The position numbers and the translations under genes were made by a program. The notes under the pieces are model-generated. The model worked only from the letters and a program-made list of their open reading frames with translations. It searched no databases and had not been told where the DNA came from. Source: Plantactinospora endophytica (GTDB lineage: Bacteria; Actinomycetota; Actinomycetes; Mycobacteriales; Micromonosporaceae). Taken from it: 46,343 bases of DNA. How positions within the stretch are numbered: the stretch's first letter is position 1; every line of letters begins with the position of its first letter. This document shows, piece after piece, positions 24,721-36,432 of this stretch. The DNA is taken from contig NZ_BONW01000020.1 in assembly GCF_016862915.1 (NCBI RefSeq), forward strand, positions 1 through 46,343. The letters are read 5' to 3'.

Positions 24721-25953
24721 ATGCCTCCGCGCCCGGGTCTCCTCGCCGACAACACGCTGCGGCTGGCCGTCGAGGGGTACGGCTGGCTGCCCAACCTGCG
24801 CCGCCGGGAGGGTACGGAGGTCGTCCAGACCCGGCTGCTCGGCGGACGGGCGGTGGCTCTGTGCGGCCCGGAGGCGGCCCGGTTCTTCTACGACGAGCAG
24901 CACCTCCGGCGGCACGGGGCGGTACCGGGCGCGGTCCAGGCGACGCTCTTCGGCCGGGGTGCGGTGCACACCCTCGACGGCGCCGCTCACCGGCACCGCA
25001 AGGCGGTCTTCACGTCGCTGCTCGACCCGGAGGGGATCACCAACCTCCAGCGGTACGCCACGGCGGCCTGGGACGAGACCGTCGCCGGCTGGCCCTCCTG
25101 GCAGCCGGTCGTACTCTTCGACGAGGTCAGCCGGGTACTCGCCCGGGCGGTCTGCCGGTGGGTCGGGGTACCGCTGGCCGAGCCGGACGTCGCCCCGGTC
25201 GCCGCCGACATGGTGGCGATGGTGGACGGCTTCGGCACCTTCGGGCCCCGGCACCTGCGGGCCCGGCAGGCGCGGAGCAGGCGGGAACGGTGGCTGGCCG
25301 AGCTGGTCGACGAGGTACGCCAGGGCCGGCGGGCTGCCGACAGCGGTTCGGCGGTCGACCTGATCGCGGGCTACCGGGACGCCGACGGCGAGCGGCTCGA
25401 TCCCCGGCTGGCGGCGGTGGAGATCATCAACCTGGTCCGGCCGACCGTGGCGGTCTGCTGGTACGTCGCCTTCGCGGCGCACGCCCTGCACCGCTGGCCG
25501 GACCTGCGGGCCCGGCTCCGCTCCGGCAGCCCCGACTACGTCACGGCGTTCGGGCACGAGGTCCGGCGCTTCTATCCGTTCGCGCCGTTCGTGGCCGGCC
25601 GCGCCGTCCGGGACCTCGCCTGGCGGGACGTGCCCATCCCAGCCGGCACCCTGGTACTGCTCGACCTGTACGGCCAGAACCACGACCCGGACCTCTGGCC
25701 CGACCCGTACGTCTTCGACCCGGAGCGGTTCCTCGGCCGTGAGATCGGCGCGTTCGAACTGGTGCCGCAGGGCGGCGGCGATCCCCGTACCGGCCACCGC
25801 TGTCCCGGTGAGACCACCACGGTGGCACTGCTCGGCGCACTTTCCGGACGGCTGGCGGAACTCGACTACGAGGTGCCGGAGCAGGATCTCGGGATCTCGC
25901 TGCGCCGGGTGCCGACCCGGCCGCGCAGCGGTTTCGTACTCGTCCGGGGTTAG
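24721..25953 (+). CDS. Cytochrome P450, CYP152-type fatty-acid peroxygenase
   Basis: 410 residues. The haem-binding segment PQGGGDPRTGHRCPGE has Cys361 and the insertion typical of CYP152 (P450 BSbeta, SPalpha, OleT) instead of the usual FxxGxxxC. Arg240-Pro241 in NLVRPTVAVCWY match the substrate-carboxylate-binding Arg-Pro of that family (Arg242-Pro243 in BSbeta), in place of the acid-alcohol pair of normal P450s. These enzymes use hydrogen peroxide to hydroxylate fatty acids at alpha or beta, or decarboxylate them to 1-alkenes. His85, important for decarboxylation in OleT, should be compared by alignment. The ATG at 24721 follows AAGGG closely. The gene stands alone between two hairpin terminators; no redox partner is nearby, as expected. 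Confidence 0.92.
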   Translation: MPPRPGLLADNTLRLAVEGYGWLPNLRRREGTEVVQTRLLGGRAVALCGPEAARFFYDEQHLRRHGAVPGAVQATLFGRGAVHTLDGAAHRHRKAVFTSLLDPEGITNLQRYATAAWDETVAGWPSWQPVVLFDEVSRVLARAVCRWVGVPLAEPDVAPVAADMVAMVDGFGTFGPRHLRARQARSRRERWLAELVDEVRQGRRAADSGSAVDLIAGYRDADGERLDPRLAAVEIINLVRPTVAVCWYVAFAAHALHRWPDLRARLRSGSPDYVTAFGHEVRRFYPFAPFVAGRAVRDLAWRDVPIPAGTLVLLDLYGQNHDPDLWPDPYVFDPERFLGREIGAFELVPQGGGDPRTGHRCPGETTTVALLGALSGRLAELDYEVPEQDLGISLRRVPTRPRSGFVLVRG

Positions 25954-25954
25954 C

Positions 25955-25977
25955 CCTTCCGTTCCTGCGCGGGAAGG
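25955..25977 (+). terminator. Hairpin terminator after the P450 gene
   Basis: CCTTCC (25955-25960) pairs with GGAAGG (25972-25977), directly after the stop codon. The stem is only 6 bp, so strength is uncertain. Confidence 0.5.
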
Positions 25978-26133
25978 CGCCGGCCCCGTCCGGGGGTATT
26001 TGCCGGTTCGGTCGGCTCGGCACGACGCCCGTTTGTAGATTTCCAGCAGGGTTCGCAGCGGGGTGCGGCCGTGCGGAGTTCGGGGGCGGGCGGCGGCCCC
26101 GGTGGAGGCCGACGCCGTATCGGGGGTGCGGTC

Positions 26134-28350
26134 ATGACTGCGGTGCTCGCGGAGGAGCTGCTCGGCGATCCGGTCGACCGGGTCGACGGGCCGCTGAAGG
26201 TGACCGGGCACGCGCCGTACCCGTCGGACGTCACGATGCCGGGCCTGGTGCACGCCGCGCTCGTGCAGTCGACCGTCGGCGCGGGCACCATCACCCGGAT
26301 CGACACGGCGGCGGCGCTCGCCTCGCCCGGGGTGCTGACCGTGCTCACCCACGAGAACACCCCGGCGCTGCCGGAGGGGCCGCCGTCGGTGGTCGGCCCG
26401 CCGCCCCGGTTTCCGTTCCGGGACGACCGCGTCGTGCACCACGGGCAGCACGTGGCGATGGTGGTGGCCCGGACGCTGGAGCAGGCGCTCGCGGCGACCC
26501 GGCTGGTCGAGGTCGACTACGCGGCCGGCGTACCGGTGCTGGGCATCGACAACCCGCAGGCGCAGGTGCTCGACAACGCGTACGGGATGGATCTGCGGCG
26601 CGGCGACGTCGACGCGGCGCTGGCCTCCGCCGACGCGGTCTCAGACGCCGTCTACACGATCGCGCCGGAGACCCACAACCCGCTCGGCCCGTTCTCCACC
26701 GTGGCCTGCTGGTCCGGGAACCGGCTGGTGGTGCACGAGACGACGCAGTGGCCGATGCTGGTCCGGCAGACCCTCGCCGCCGTCTTCGAGGTGCCCGAGA
26801 GCGACGTACGGGTGCTGGTGCCGTACCTCGGCGGAGCCTTCGGGGCCGGCCTGCGGGTCGGGCCGCACACCGTGCTCACCGCGCTGGCGGCCCGGACGCT
26901 GAACCTGCCGGTCAAGTTGGTGCTGACCCGGCAGCAGATGTTCACCTCGGTCGGCCACCGCCCGGAGACGGTGCAGCGCGTGCGGCTCGGCGCGGACCGG
27001 GACGGCCGGCTGGTGGCGATCGACCACGAGGGGACCTCGACGATCGGGATCGAGGAGGGCAACTTCGAGCCGGTCACCCTCACCACCGGCAACGCGTACG
27101 CCTGCCCGAACGTCGCCACCCGGGACCGGCAGGTCCGGCTGAACATCCCGAATCCCGGCAACATGCGGGCGCCCGGCAGCACCGAGGGCAACTTCGCGCT
27201 GGAGTCGGCAATCGACGACCTCGCCCACCAGCTCCGGATCGACCCGCTCGACTTCCGGCTGCGCAACTACGCCGACGTCCAGCCGCAGACCGGGAAGCCC
27301 TGGTCGAGCAATGCGCTGCGGGAGTGCTACGCGGTCGGCGCCGAACGGTTCGGCTGGGCGGACCGCGATCCGGAGGTCCGGTCGACCCGGGACGGCAGGT
27401 TCCTGGTCGGCTACGGCATGGCCGGGGTGACCTTCGAGTGGTACCAGGCGCCGTGCCAGGTCACCGTTTCGATCTGCCAGGACGGCACGGCCCGGGTACG
27501 TACCGCGGCGACCGATCTCGGCACCGGGACGTACACCATCGTGACCCAGCTCGTGGCGGGACTGCTCGGGCTGCACCTGGCCCGGGTACGGGTCGAGATC
27601 GGGGACAGCGACCTGCCGCCCGCCCCGCAGTCCGGCGGATCCGGCCTGGCCGCTGCGCTCGGCGCGGCGATCTCCGACGCCACCGCCAACCTGCTGCGCA
27701 ACCTGCTGAACCTGGTGCACGACGACGACCGGTCACCGCTGCGGGGGCGGCAGCCGGCCGAGGTGACCGCCGGCAGCGGCGGCGTCCACCTCACCGGCGA
27801 CCCGTCGGCCGGCGAGAGCTACCAGCAGATCCTGTCCCGGCACGGGCTCGCCGAACTGACCGCCTCCGGCCGGTCGACCCCGAACCCTGAGGGCACCGCA
27901 CTGGCCCCGGCCGGACCGTTCGCGGCCAGGTTCGCCGAGGTACGCGTCGACGAGGAACTCGGGCTGCTGCACGTGGTACGCATCGTCACGGCGGTCGACG
28001 CGGGCCGGGTCGTCAACCGGAAGACCGGGCGCAGCCAGGTGATCGGCGCCACCGTGATGGGCGTCGGCATGACGCTGATGGAGCAGACCCTCTTCGACCA
28101 CGCGGGGCGGATCGCGAACGCGACGTTCGGCGAGTACCTGATCCCGGTGCACGCGGACACCCCCGAGTTGGACGTCGTCTTCGTCGGCGAGCGGGACCGG
28201 TTCCATCCGGTCGGGATGAAGGGGCTCGGCGAGATCGGCGTCGTCGGGGTCGCCGCCGCGATCGCCAACGCGATCCACCACGCCACCGGCCGGCGGCTCC
28301 GCTCGCTGCCGATCACCATCGAGCAGTTGAGCCGAGCCGACGCGGGCTGA
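26134..28350 (+). CDS. Xanthine dehydrogenase/aldehyde oxidase family molybdopterin-binding large subunit (orphan)
   Basis: 738 residues. The N-terminal a/b hammerhead domain (DRVDGPLKVTGHAPYPSD, LVHAALVQST) is followed by the molybdenum-binding domains with YLGGAFGAG (about 232-240), RAPGSTEGNFALES, GTGTYTIVTQ and the active-site MKGLGEIGVVG with Glu700. No signal peptide is seen. Family members work as complexes with a 2Fe-2S subunit and an FAD subunit, normally encoded directly upstream; here the upstream neighbour is a P450 with its own terminator and neither partner is in the window. It may use partners encoded elsewhere. GTG 26071 is an alternative start but would add a low-complexity Gly/Arg head. 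Confidence 0.88.
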   Translation: MTAVLAEELLGDPVDRVDGPLKVTGHAPYPSDVTMPGLVHAALVQSTVGAGTITRIDTAAALASPGVLTVLTHENTPALPEGPPSVVGPPPRFPFRDDRVVHHGQHVAMVVARTLEQALAATRLVEVDYAAGVPVLGIDNPQAQVLDNAYGMDLRRGDVDAALASADAVSDAVYTIAPETHNPLGPFSTVACWSGNRLVVHETTQWPMLVRQTLAAVFEVPESDVRVLVPYLGGAFGAGLRVGPHTVLTALAARTLNLPVKLVLTRQQMFTSVGHRPETVQRVRLGADRDGRLVAIDHEGTSTIGIEEGNFEPVTLTTGNAYACPNVATRDRQVRLNIPNPGNMRAPGSTEGNFALESAIDDLAHQLRIDPLDFRLRNYADVQPQTGKPWSSNALRECYAVGAERFGWADRDPEVRSTRDGRFLVGYGMAGVTFEWYQAPCQVTVSICQDGTARVRTAATDLGTGTYTIVTQLVAGLLGLHLARVRVEIGDSDLPPAPQSGGSGLAAALGAAISDATANLLRNLLNLVHDDDRSPLRGRQPAEVTAGSGGVHLTGDPSAGESYQQILSRHGLAELTASGRSTPNPEGTALAPAGPFAARFAEVRVDEELGLLHVVRIVTAVDAGRVVNRKTGRSQVIGATVMGVGMTLMEQTLFDHAGRIANATFGEYLIPVHADTPELDVVFVGERDRFHPVGMKGLGEIGVVGVAAAIANAIHHATGRRLRSLPITIEQLSRADAG

Positions 28351-28376
28351 CCGGCCGGTGCCTGAGAAAGGGTCAC

Positions 28377-28507
28377 TGTCCCGAGGAGGCCGGTGTCCCG
28401 AGGGGGAGGCTGTCCCGAGACGGCTGGCGTCCCGAGGAGGCAAATGTTCCGAGGAGGCCGGTGTCCGGAGAGGGCCGATGGGTCGGTGTTCCGAGGAGGC
28501 CGAGGTC
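28377..28507 (+). repeat. Degenerate ~17-bp tandem repeat upstream of the Rho_N-like gene
   Basis: About seven copies of TGTCCCGAGGAGGCCGG with substitutions and small indels start 27 bp after the oxidase stop codon. Each unit contains GAGGAGG, so the array holds many ribosome-binding-site-like motifs. An open frame runs through it but looks like repeat translation rather than a gene. Confidence 0.8.
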
Positions 28508-28635
28508 TCGGCGCTGCTGCGGTGGCGAGCGGGAGCGGCCGGTGTGGTCGGTTTGACGGGCAGCGTCCGGGGAAGCCAGCCGTCCAGGATGGGGCCGGCT
28601 GCGGCGCCCTCGTCGGCGGAACTGGGAGGCTTCAG

Positions 28636-28800
28636 ATGACTGGTCGGGACGATCTTCATGACCTGCGTCAACGCGCTCACGAAGCAGGCATCCAGGGCAG
28701 CTCGAAGATGAGCGAGCAGCAGTTGCGGGAGGCGTTGAGGAAGATGGGCAAGGGAGCCGAACCGATGGTCGCCAAGCGGGAGGCCAAGGGCTACCTGTAG
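28636..28800 (+). CDS. Small Rho N-terminal (SAP-like) domain protein
   Basis: A 54-residue protein. Residues 5-37 (DLHDLRQRAHEAGIQGSSKM..QQLREALRKMG) match the helix-turn-helix pattern of the Rho_N/SAP-like domain (LRxxAxxxGIxGxSKMxKxxLxxAL), which binds nucleic acids in transcription terminator Rho and in many small actinobacterial proteins. The C-terminus is a short Lys-rich tail. GGGAGG at 28624-28629 lies six bases before the ATG, and a 10-bp terminator stem follows the stop. Its target is unknown. Confidence 0.75.
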   Translation: MTGRDDLHDLRQRAHEAGIQGSSKMSEQQLREALRKMGKGAEPMVAKREAKGYL

Positions 28801-28814
28801 CCCGAAGATCCGGC

Positions 28815-28850
28815 GTACGGCCCGGGCGGGAGTTCCGCTGCGGGCCGTAC
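28815..28850 (+). terminator. Hairpin terminator after the Rho_N-like gene
   Basis: GTACGGCCCG (28815-28824) and CGGGCCGTAC (28841-28850) form a perfect 10-bp stem starting 15 bases after the stop codon. Confidence 0.78.
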
Positions 28851-28859
28851 CCGTGCGGG

Positions 28860-28959
28860 GTGTTCAGGAGCCGTGGTGCGGGGTGCTCAGGAGTCGGGCC
28901 GGGCGGGGCGTTCAGGAGTCGGGCCGTGCCGGGTTTCAGGAGTCGGGCCGGGCGCGGCC
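28860..28959. repeat. Degenerate ~24-bp tandem repeat overlapping the 3' end of the CaCA antiporter gene
   Basis: Four units of the type GTTCAGGAGTCGGGCCGGGCGG. The minus-strand stop codon of the antiporter gene (28936-28938) lies inside the last unit, so its C-terminal residues are encoded by repeat sequence. Confidence 0.78.
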
Positions 28960-30198
28960 GGTCGGCCAGGTCGCCCGGACCAGCGCGGGCAGTTCCCGGC
29001 GGTGCCGGGCCAGCAGCAGCCCGGCCAGGATCGCGTACGCGACGGCGACGCCGTACCGGACCGCCGGGGTGGGCAGGGCGAACTGCACGGCGAAGAGCAG
29101 GAACAGCAGCGCCGCCTCGACCCGGGAGATCCGCAGGTCGGCCAGGACTGCGACGCCGAGCAGGGTCTGCGCCGAGGTCAGGTACAGCTCCTCGGTCTGC
29201 CGTTCGTCCAGGGCCAGCCCGGCGAACTCGCCGCCACCGAGGTAGAAGGCGATCGGCAGGCAGGCGATCAGCAGGGTCCACTGGTTGAGCTTCGCCGCCA
29301 GCAGCGCGCCGAGCCCGTCGTCGGCCCGGCCGCGCAACGCGAAGGCCACCGCCACGATCACCTCGGGCGCCTCGGAGGCGACCGGTGCCAACCACTGGAC
29401 CAGCAGGAACTCGTCGATCCCGAGGATGGTGCCGGCCTCGACCAGGGACCGGCCGAACGGCTCCGCCGCGCTGAGGATCACCACCGCCGCCGTGCCGAAG
29501 AGCGCGGCGGCGGTGAGCCGACGGCGGATGGTCGGCTGCCTGGCGAGGGTGGCGGCCACCCCGACCAGCGACTCCTCGGTGTGCTCGGCACGTCCGGTCC
29601 GGGAGAGGTAGAGCGCGAACAGGGTGCCCAGGACGATGCTGTCGTACCAGGCCAGCCGGCCGGTAATCGGGATCACCAGGGCGTAGACGGTGGCCAGCAG
29701 CAGGTAGATCGTCTCGGTACGGCGGTGCGGTGAGAGACTCACGCCGTCGCGGTCCCCGGGCCGTCGGCGCCGGCGTACCGCCCAGATGGCGGCGAAGACC
29801 AGCAGCGGCCAGGCGACCCCGATCAGCAGCCGGTTGGCTCCGGTCATGTTGGCCAGGGCGAACGCCGCGAACTCCGGATCGGAGCCGGCGGCGAAGGCGA
29901 AGTAGATGTCGATCGCGTACTCCGGGAGCACCGCGACCAGGGCGAGCAGGGCCAGCGCCAGGCTGCCCGGCAGATCTACCCGGGCCACCTCGGAAGCCCA
30001 CATCAGCAGGGCCACCGCCGCCAGTACCGCCACTCCGAAGACCGCCATCCCGGCCAGCGGCGGCAGGTGGGAGCCGGACAGTCGCATCACGACGGCCGGT
30101 GCGGCCACCAGCACGGCGAGGCCGACCCGGGTCGCCACGCCCCGGGCGGACACCGTGACCTCAAGCCCCACCCGCACTGCCGCCACCCCCGTCGGCAT
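28936..30198 (-). CDS. Sodium/calcium exchanger family (CaCA) membrane protein
   Basis: 420 residues with about 10-11 membrane helices. The two alpha repeats that bind the transported cation are visible: ALVAVLPEYAIDIYFAF...ANMTGANRLLIG (about 85-130) and WLAPVASEAPEVIVAVAFAL...GALLAAKLNQWTLL (about 265-310), each with the conserved acidic residue. It would exchange calcium (or a similar cation) for sodium or protons across the cell membrane. No regulatory domain is present. The ATG at 30198 lacks a good ribosome binding site and a GTG eight codons later is an alternative. Its last residues (ARPDS) lie in a tandem repeat. Confidence 0.85.
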   Translation of the reverse strand: MPTGVAAVRVGLEVTVSARGVATRVGLAVLVAAPAVVMRLSGSHLPPLAGMAVFGVAVLAAVALLMWASEVARVDLPGSLALALLALVAVLPEYAIDIYFAFAAGSDPEFAAFALANMTGANRLLIGVAWPLLVFAAIWAVRRRRRPGDRDGVSLSPHRRTETIYLLLATVYALVIPITGRLAWYDSIVLGTLFALYLSRTGRAEHTEESLVGVAATLARQPTIRRRLTAAALFGTAAVVILSAAEPFGRSLVEAGTILGIDEFLLVQWLAPVASEAPEVIVAVAFALRGRADDGLGALLAAKLNQWTLLIACLPIAFYLGGGEFAGLALDERQTEELYLTSAQTLLGVAVLADLRISRVEAALLFLLFAVQFALPTPAVRYGVAVAYAILAGLLLARHRRELPALVRATWPTGRARPDS

Positions 30199-30266
30199 CG
30201 AGCCTGCCGGACCGGACCGACAGCCAGGGGCGGATTCGCCGAGATGGCGGCGGTCGGGCCGGCTCT

Positions 30267-30420
30267 CAGCCGATCCGACCGGTGTCCGGCCCCCCGGCCG
30301 TCAGTCGATCCGGCCGGTGTCTGGCCCCGCCCTCAGCCGATCCGGCCGGTGGCGGCCCCCGGCCTCAGCCGATCCGGCCGGTGTCCGGCCCGGCCGTCAG
30401 TCGATCAGGCCGGTGGCGGG
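30267..30420. repeat. 32-35-bp tandem repeat, about 4.7 units
   Basis: Units of the type CAGCCGATCCGGCCGGTGTC plus GGCCCCGGCCGT start at 30267, 30302, 30334, 30366 and 30398. The stop codon of the minus-strand gene at 30397 is within the array, and the last partial unit codes for its C-terminus. The repeat is the most regular of those in the window. Confidence 0.85.
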
Positions 30421-30627
30421 ATCGGACTGGGCGAGGAAGCCCCGGATGGCCTCCTCCGCCTCGGCGTGACCCAACGGCGAGCGGTCGGACCTGGCCACGG
30501 TGAAGCCGTAGCCGGACGGGCCGGTCAGCCACTCGAAGTCGTACACGCCGGACTGCCCGGCGCGGGCGCGTACGAGGAAGTCCTGACCGTCGACGGTCAT
30601 CGAGAGCGGCTCCGGCGCGCTCGACAT
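30397..30627 (-). CDS. Small hypothetical protein
   Basis: A 76-residue soluble protein starting at ATG 30627 with GGGAGGAG five bases upstream; the frame extends further but has no other site. It looks like a small alpha/beta unit (MTVDGQDFLVRARAGQSGVYDFEWLTGPSGYGFTV, cut here for length by its halves: strands about 9-45, then a helix AEAEEAIRGFLAQ about 55-67). I recognise no family. The final residues (SDPATGLID) are coded by the neighbouring tandem repeat. It is downstream of a lipoprotein gene on the same strand, 186 bp away. Confidence 0.65.
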   Translation of the reverse strand: MSSAPEPLSMTVDGQDFLVRARAGQSGVYDFEWLTGPSGYGFTVARSDRSPLGHAEAEEAIRGFLAQSDPATGLID

Positions 30628-30813
30628 GGCGACTCCTCCCGGGCCGGGCGGACGCTGCCGCACCTGGCCGGCTGCTCGACCCCCGACCCCCGACGCCCGG
30701 ACGACGCCGGGCCGCTCGGCCACCGCCACCGCCCAGTCTCCCAGAACCGGCCCGCCCCTTCGGAGTCCTCGACCCGGGCCGGTACCGGGAGCTGCGGCAT
30801 TCTCGCTCCGGAA

Positions 30814-31542
30814 CTACCACTGGAGCTGCGACACGTCCTCGACGGTCGCGCCGGGCGGCGGGGTGAACGCCTTCCGGTCGACCTTCTCGGAGTACTTCAC
30901 GAGTTCGATCGCGGCCTGCTCGCCGGTGTCCGTACGACCGACGAACGAGGCCAGTACGCCCGACTCGGTGACGCAGACCGTGAGCTTGTCCAGCGTCCCC
31001 TCGGTACCGCCCTGCGGGTCGCTGACGCCTGTGACGTCGGCGCAGAGCGATTCCTGGCCGGCGATCGACCGCTCCGTCGTCCGTACGTCGGTGTTCGGCA
31101 CGATCGCGGCGGCGGCGACCAGGCCGAGCGCCAGTTCCGGGGTGACGAAGCCGGGGCCGGCGACCGCGGCGACCATGCCGGCCTCCGGCGTCGTGGCGGC
31201 GGCGGTGTTCGCCGACTTCTGGCACTCGCCCTTCGAGCAGATGACCATGTGCTCCGGTGTGAAGATCAGCCGGCCGTCCCGGGTGCTGAGCGCGGAGTTG
31301 GGCGGCTGCTGGGCGAGGGTGACGTTCTCGGTCTCCCGCTGGCCGGCCTCCTCGCCGACGATCCGGTATTCGGCGGTGAAGGTGAGCTGGGCCGATTTCC
31401 CCAGCCGGTCGGCGAAGTTGCCGAGCGTGTTGGCCGTGTCGACGGCGTTCTGGACCGTGTCGATGACGCCACAGCCGGCGCCGAGCAGGACGAGGGCCGA
31501 GAGGGCGGCGACGCGCCCGGCGAGGTGGCTACGAGAAGTCAT
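30814..31542 (-). CDS. Secreted lipoprotein of unknown function
   Basis: 242 residues. The signal sequence ends in a lipobox (LLGAGC), with Cys24 as the lipidated residue, so the protein should be anchored on the outer face of the membrane. The mature part has strands and two further Cys (ICSKGEC, about 100-105) and another pair at LCADV and TVCVT. A segment about 125-150 (AAATTPEAGMVAAVAGPGFVTP) is Ala/Gly-rich. I recognise no enzymatic motif. CACAGT lies seven bases before the ATG and no ribosome binding site is seen, so the transcript may be leaderless. Confidence 0.78.
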   Translation of the reverse strand: MTSRSHLAGRVAALSALVLLGAGCGVIDTVQNAVDTANTLGNFADRLGKSAQLTFTAEYRIVGEEAGQRETENVTLAQQPPNSALSTRDGRLIFTPEHMVICSKGECQKSANTAAATTPEAGMVAAVAGPGFVTPELALGLVAAAAIVPNTDVRTTERSIAGQESLCADVTGVSDPQGGTEGTLDKLTVCVTESGVLASFVGRTDTGEQAAIELVKYSEKVDRKAFTPPPGATVEDVSQLQW

Positions 31543-31806
31543 ACCCAGAACTGTGCGGTCGGCGGCGCACGCCGGCCGTGGTACGCCGTACGGACGGCAC
31601 GAATCCGGGAGCCCGGCTGCCGCCGTCCGTCCCGCCGCCCCACCCGTGGGGTACGTTGACAGCCTGAACCGTCACGAGCCGAGGGGGTGGGACCGATTTC
31701 CGCGATGATCAGCGGGATGCTCCCATCCTGCGGGCCGGCGGTCTCTCCGGAGCAGGTCGGGTCGCGGTAACCACGGGAGTGCCCCAGGCGTTCCGAAGGG
31801 CTGCAC

Positions 31807-35032
<3,226 letters not shown>

Positions 35033-35140
35033 TCAGGCCCGCACGCTCGGCGTTCAGCCTAGAGACCGGGTACGACGAACCGCTGCCCCCGGGCGGGCGG
35101 GTGTCGTCCGCAACCACCCGCTGGGGCCCCGTCGGGCACC

Positions 35141-35146
35141 TAGGCT
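35141..35146 (+). promoter_or_regulatory. -10 element placing +1 at the CDF transporter ATG (leaderless)
   Basis: TAGGCT is followed by exactly six bases and ATG 35153. There is no ribosome binding site in front of the ATG. Confidence 0.5.
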
Positions 35147-35152
35147 GGCCTC

Positions 35153-36205
35153 ATGGCCGAGCCGGCGCGTACCCCGGAGGACGAGCCGGGCGTACGCGGG
35201 GCGGACGGCGGGCGGAGTACGCAGCACACCGAACGCCCGGCCACGCCGACGGCACCGGGGCAGCAGAATCCGCTCAACCCGGCCGCCTCGCAGCGCTCCC
35301 AGAGCATCGGCACGGTGGTGGTGGCGGGGCTGGCGAACCTGACCGTGGCGGTCGCCAAGGCGGTCGCCGGGATGGTCTCCGGCTCGGCGGCGGTGCTCTC
35401 CGAGGCGGCCCACTCGGTCGCCGACACCACCACCGAACTGCTGCTCTTCATCGCCCTGCGGCGCGGCTCCCGGCCGCCGACCACGCAGTACCCGTTCGGC
35501 TACGGGCGGGAGAGTTACCTCTGGGCCTTCGTCGCCGCGGTCGTCACCTTCGTCGTCGGTGCCGGTTTCTCCATCTTCCAGGGCGTGCAGGCGATCCAGC
35601 AACGGCACGAGGACCTGGACCCGTTGGTCGCGTACATCGTGCTGGTCGTCTCCTTCGTCGCCGAGGGGATCTCGCTGCTCCGGTCGGTACGCCAGCTCCG
35701 CCGCCGGGCGGCCCGGTGGCGGCTGCCCTGGCTGCGGGTGGCCCGGCGTACCCCGAACACCACCGTCAAGGCGGTGCTGCTGGAGGACAGCGCGGCACTG
35801 GTCGGGCTGGTGCTGGCCGGCGTCGGCGTGGGGGTGTCGGAGCTGACCGGCAGTCCGGTGTGGGACGGCATCGCCTCGATCCTGATCGGCGTACTGCTGC
35901 TGGTGGTGGCGACCACGCTGGCGCACAACAACATCGCCCTGCTGGTCGGCCGGGCGGCCGGGGAGGCGGTACGCGCGGAGATCGAGCGCGAGCTGGCGGC
36001 GGTGCCGGACCTGCGCAGCGTGGACCGGCTGATGACCCTGCAACTCGGCCCGGAGGACATCCTGGTGGCGGTGAAGGTCAACTTCGACGACGACGCCAGC
36101 CGGGCGGAGATCGAGGTCGCGGCGGACGAGGCCGAGCGCCGGCTGATCGCCCGCAATCCGGCGATCCGGTACGTCTTCCTCGATCCCACCCGCCGCCGCG
36201 AGTGA
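35153..36205 (+). CDS. Cation diffusion facilitator family transporter
   Basis: 350 residues. A disordered Pro/Thr-rich head (1-50) precedes six membrane helices. The metal-site motif SEAAHSVAD contains His87 and Asp91 (HxxxD); the later helix has LLEDSAALVGLVLA, with acidic residues in place of the second HxxxD, as in one branch of the family. The C-terminal cytoplasmic domain (about 270-345, ALRSVDRLMTLQLGPED-like strands) is the usual dimer domain. It exports a divalent metal such as zinc, manganese or iron in exchange for protons; the metal cannot be named from sequence. It diverges from ligA and is probably leaderless. Confidence 0.9.
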   Translation: MAEPARTPEDEPGVRGADGGRSTQHTERPATPTAPGQQNPLNPAASQRSQSIGTVVVAGLANLTVAVAKAVAGMVSGSAAVLSEAAHSVADTTTELLLFIALRRGSRPPTTQYPFGYGRESYLWAFVAAVVTFVVGAGFSIFQGVQAIQQRHEDLDPLVAYIVLVVSFVAEGISLLRSVRQLRRRAARWRLPWLRVARRTPNTTVKAVLLEDSAALVGLVLAGVGVGVSELTGSPVWDGIASILIGVLLLVVATTLAHNNIALLVGRAAGEAVRAEIERELAAVPDLRSVDRLMTLQLGPEDILVAVKVNFDDDASRAEIEVAADEAERRLIARNPAIRYVFLDPTRRRE

Positions 36206-36272
36206 TCGCGGCGTCCCACCGGTCGGGCACCACCTCCGACTGGGACCGGACGCGGCCGGCAGTTAACAGGTA

Positions 36273-36323
36273 TTGACAGTTTTCGACGGCGGGCTCAAGC
36301 TGGAGCGGGAGAGAGCGCTCTCT
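36273..36323 (+). promoter_or_regulatory. Promoter with LacI-type palindromic operator upstream of the DUF1996 gene
   Basis: TTGACA (36273-36278) and CAAGCT (36296-36301) are 17 bp apart. The perfect palindrome AGAGAGCGCTCTCT (36310-36323) begins close to the predicted start point. GAGAGCGCTCTC-type sites are bound by LacI-family sugar-responsive repressors (CebR-like) in actinomycetes, so the downstream secreted genes are probably controlled by carbohydrate supply. The rest of the 227-bp spacer shows nothing else. Confidence 0.7.
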
Positions 36324-36432
36324 TTACCCTCTAACAAGGGCAGACCACCACCAAGTCTGGCCAGCGATCTCCGATGCCTTCGGCGGCGGCGCCGGAATCC
36401 TCGCTGGCCGCTCACCCGCTAGGAGTTCCCAC

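Noticed and set aside
28358-28639. 93-residue ORF through the 17-bp repeats
   Set aside because: Its translation only mirrors the repeat and it lacks a ribosome binding site of its own.
28377-28959. Repeat arrays considered as CRISPR
   Set aside because: Units are contiguous and degenerate with no unique spacers and no cas genes nearby.
30067-31659. 530-residue + strand open frame
   Set aside because: It passes through the 32-bp repeat and antisense to a lipoprotein with a clear lipobox; composition is Arg/Gly/Ala-rich.
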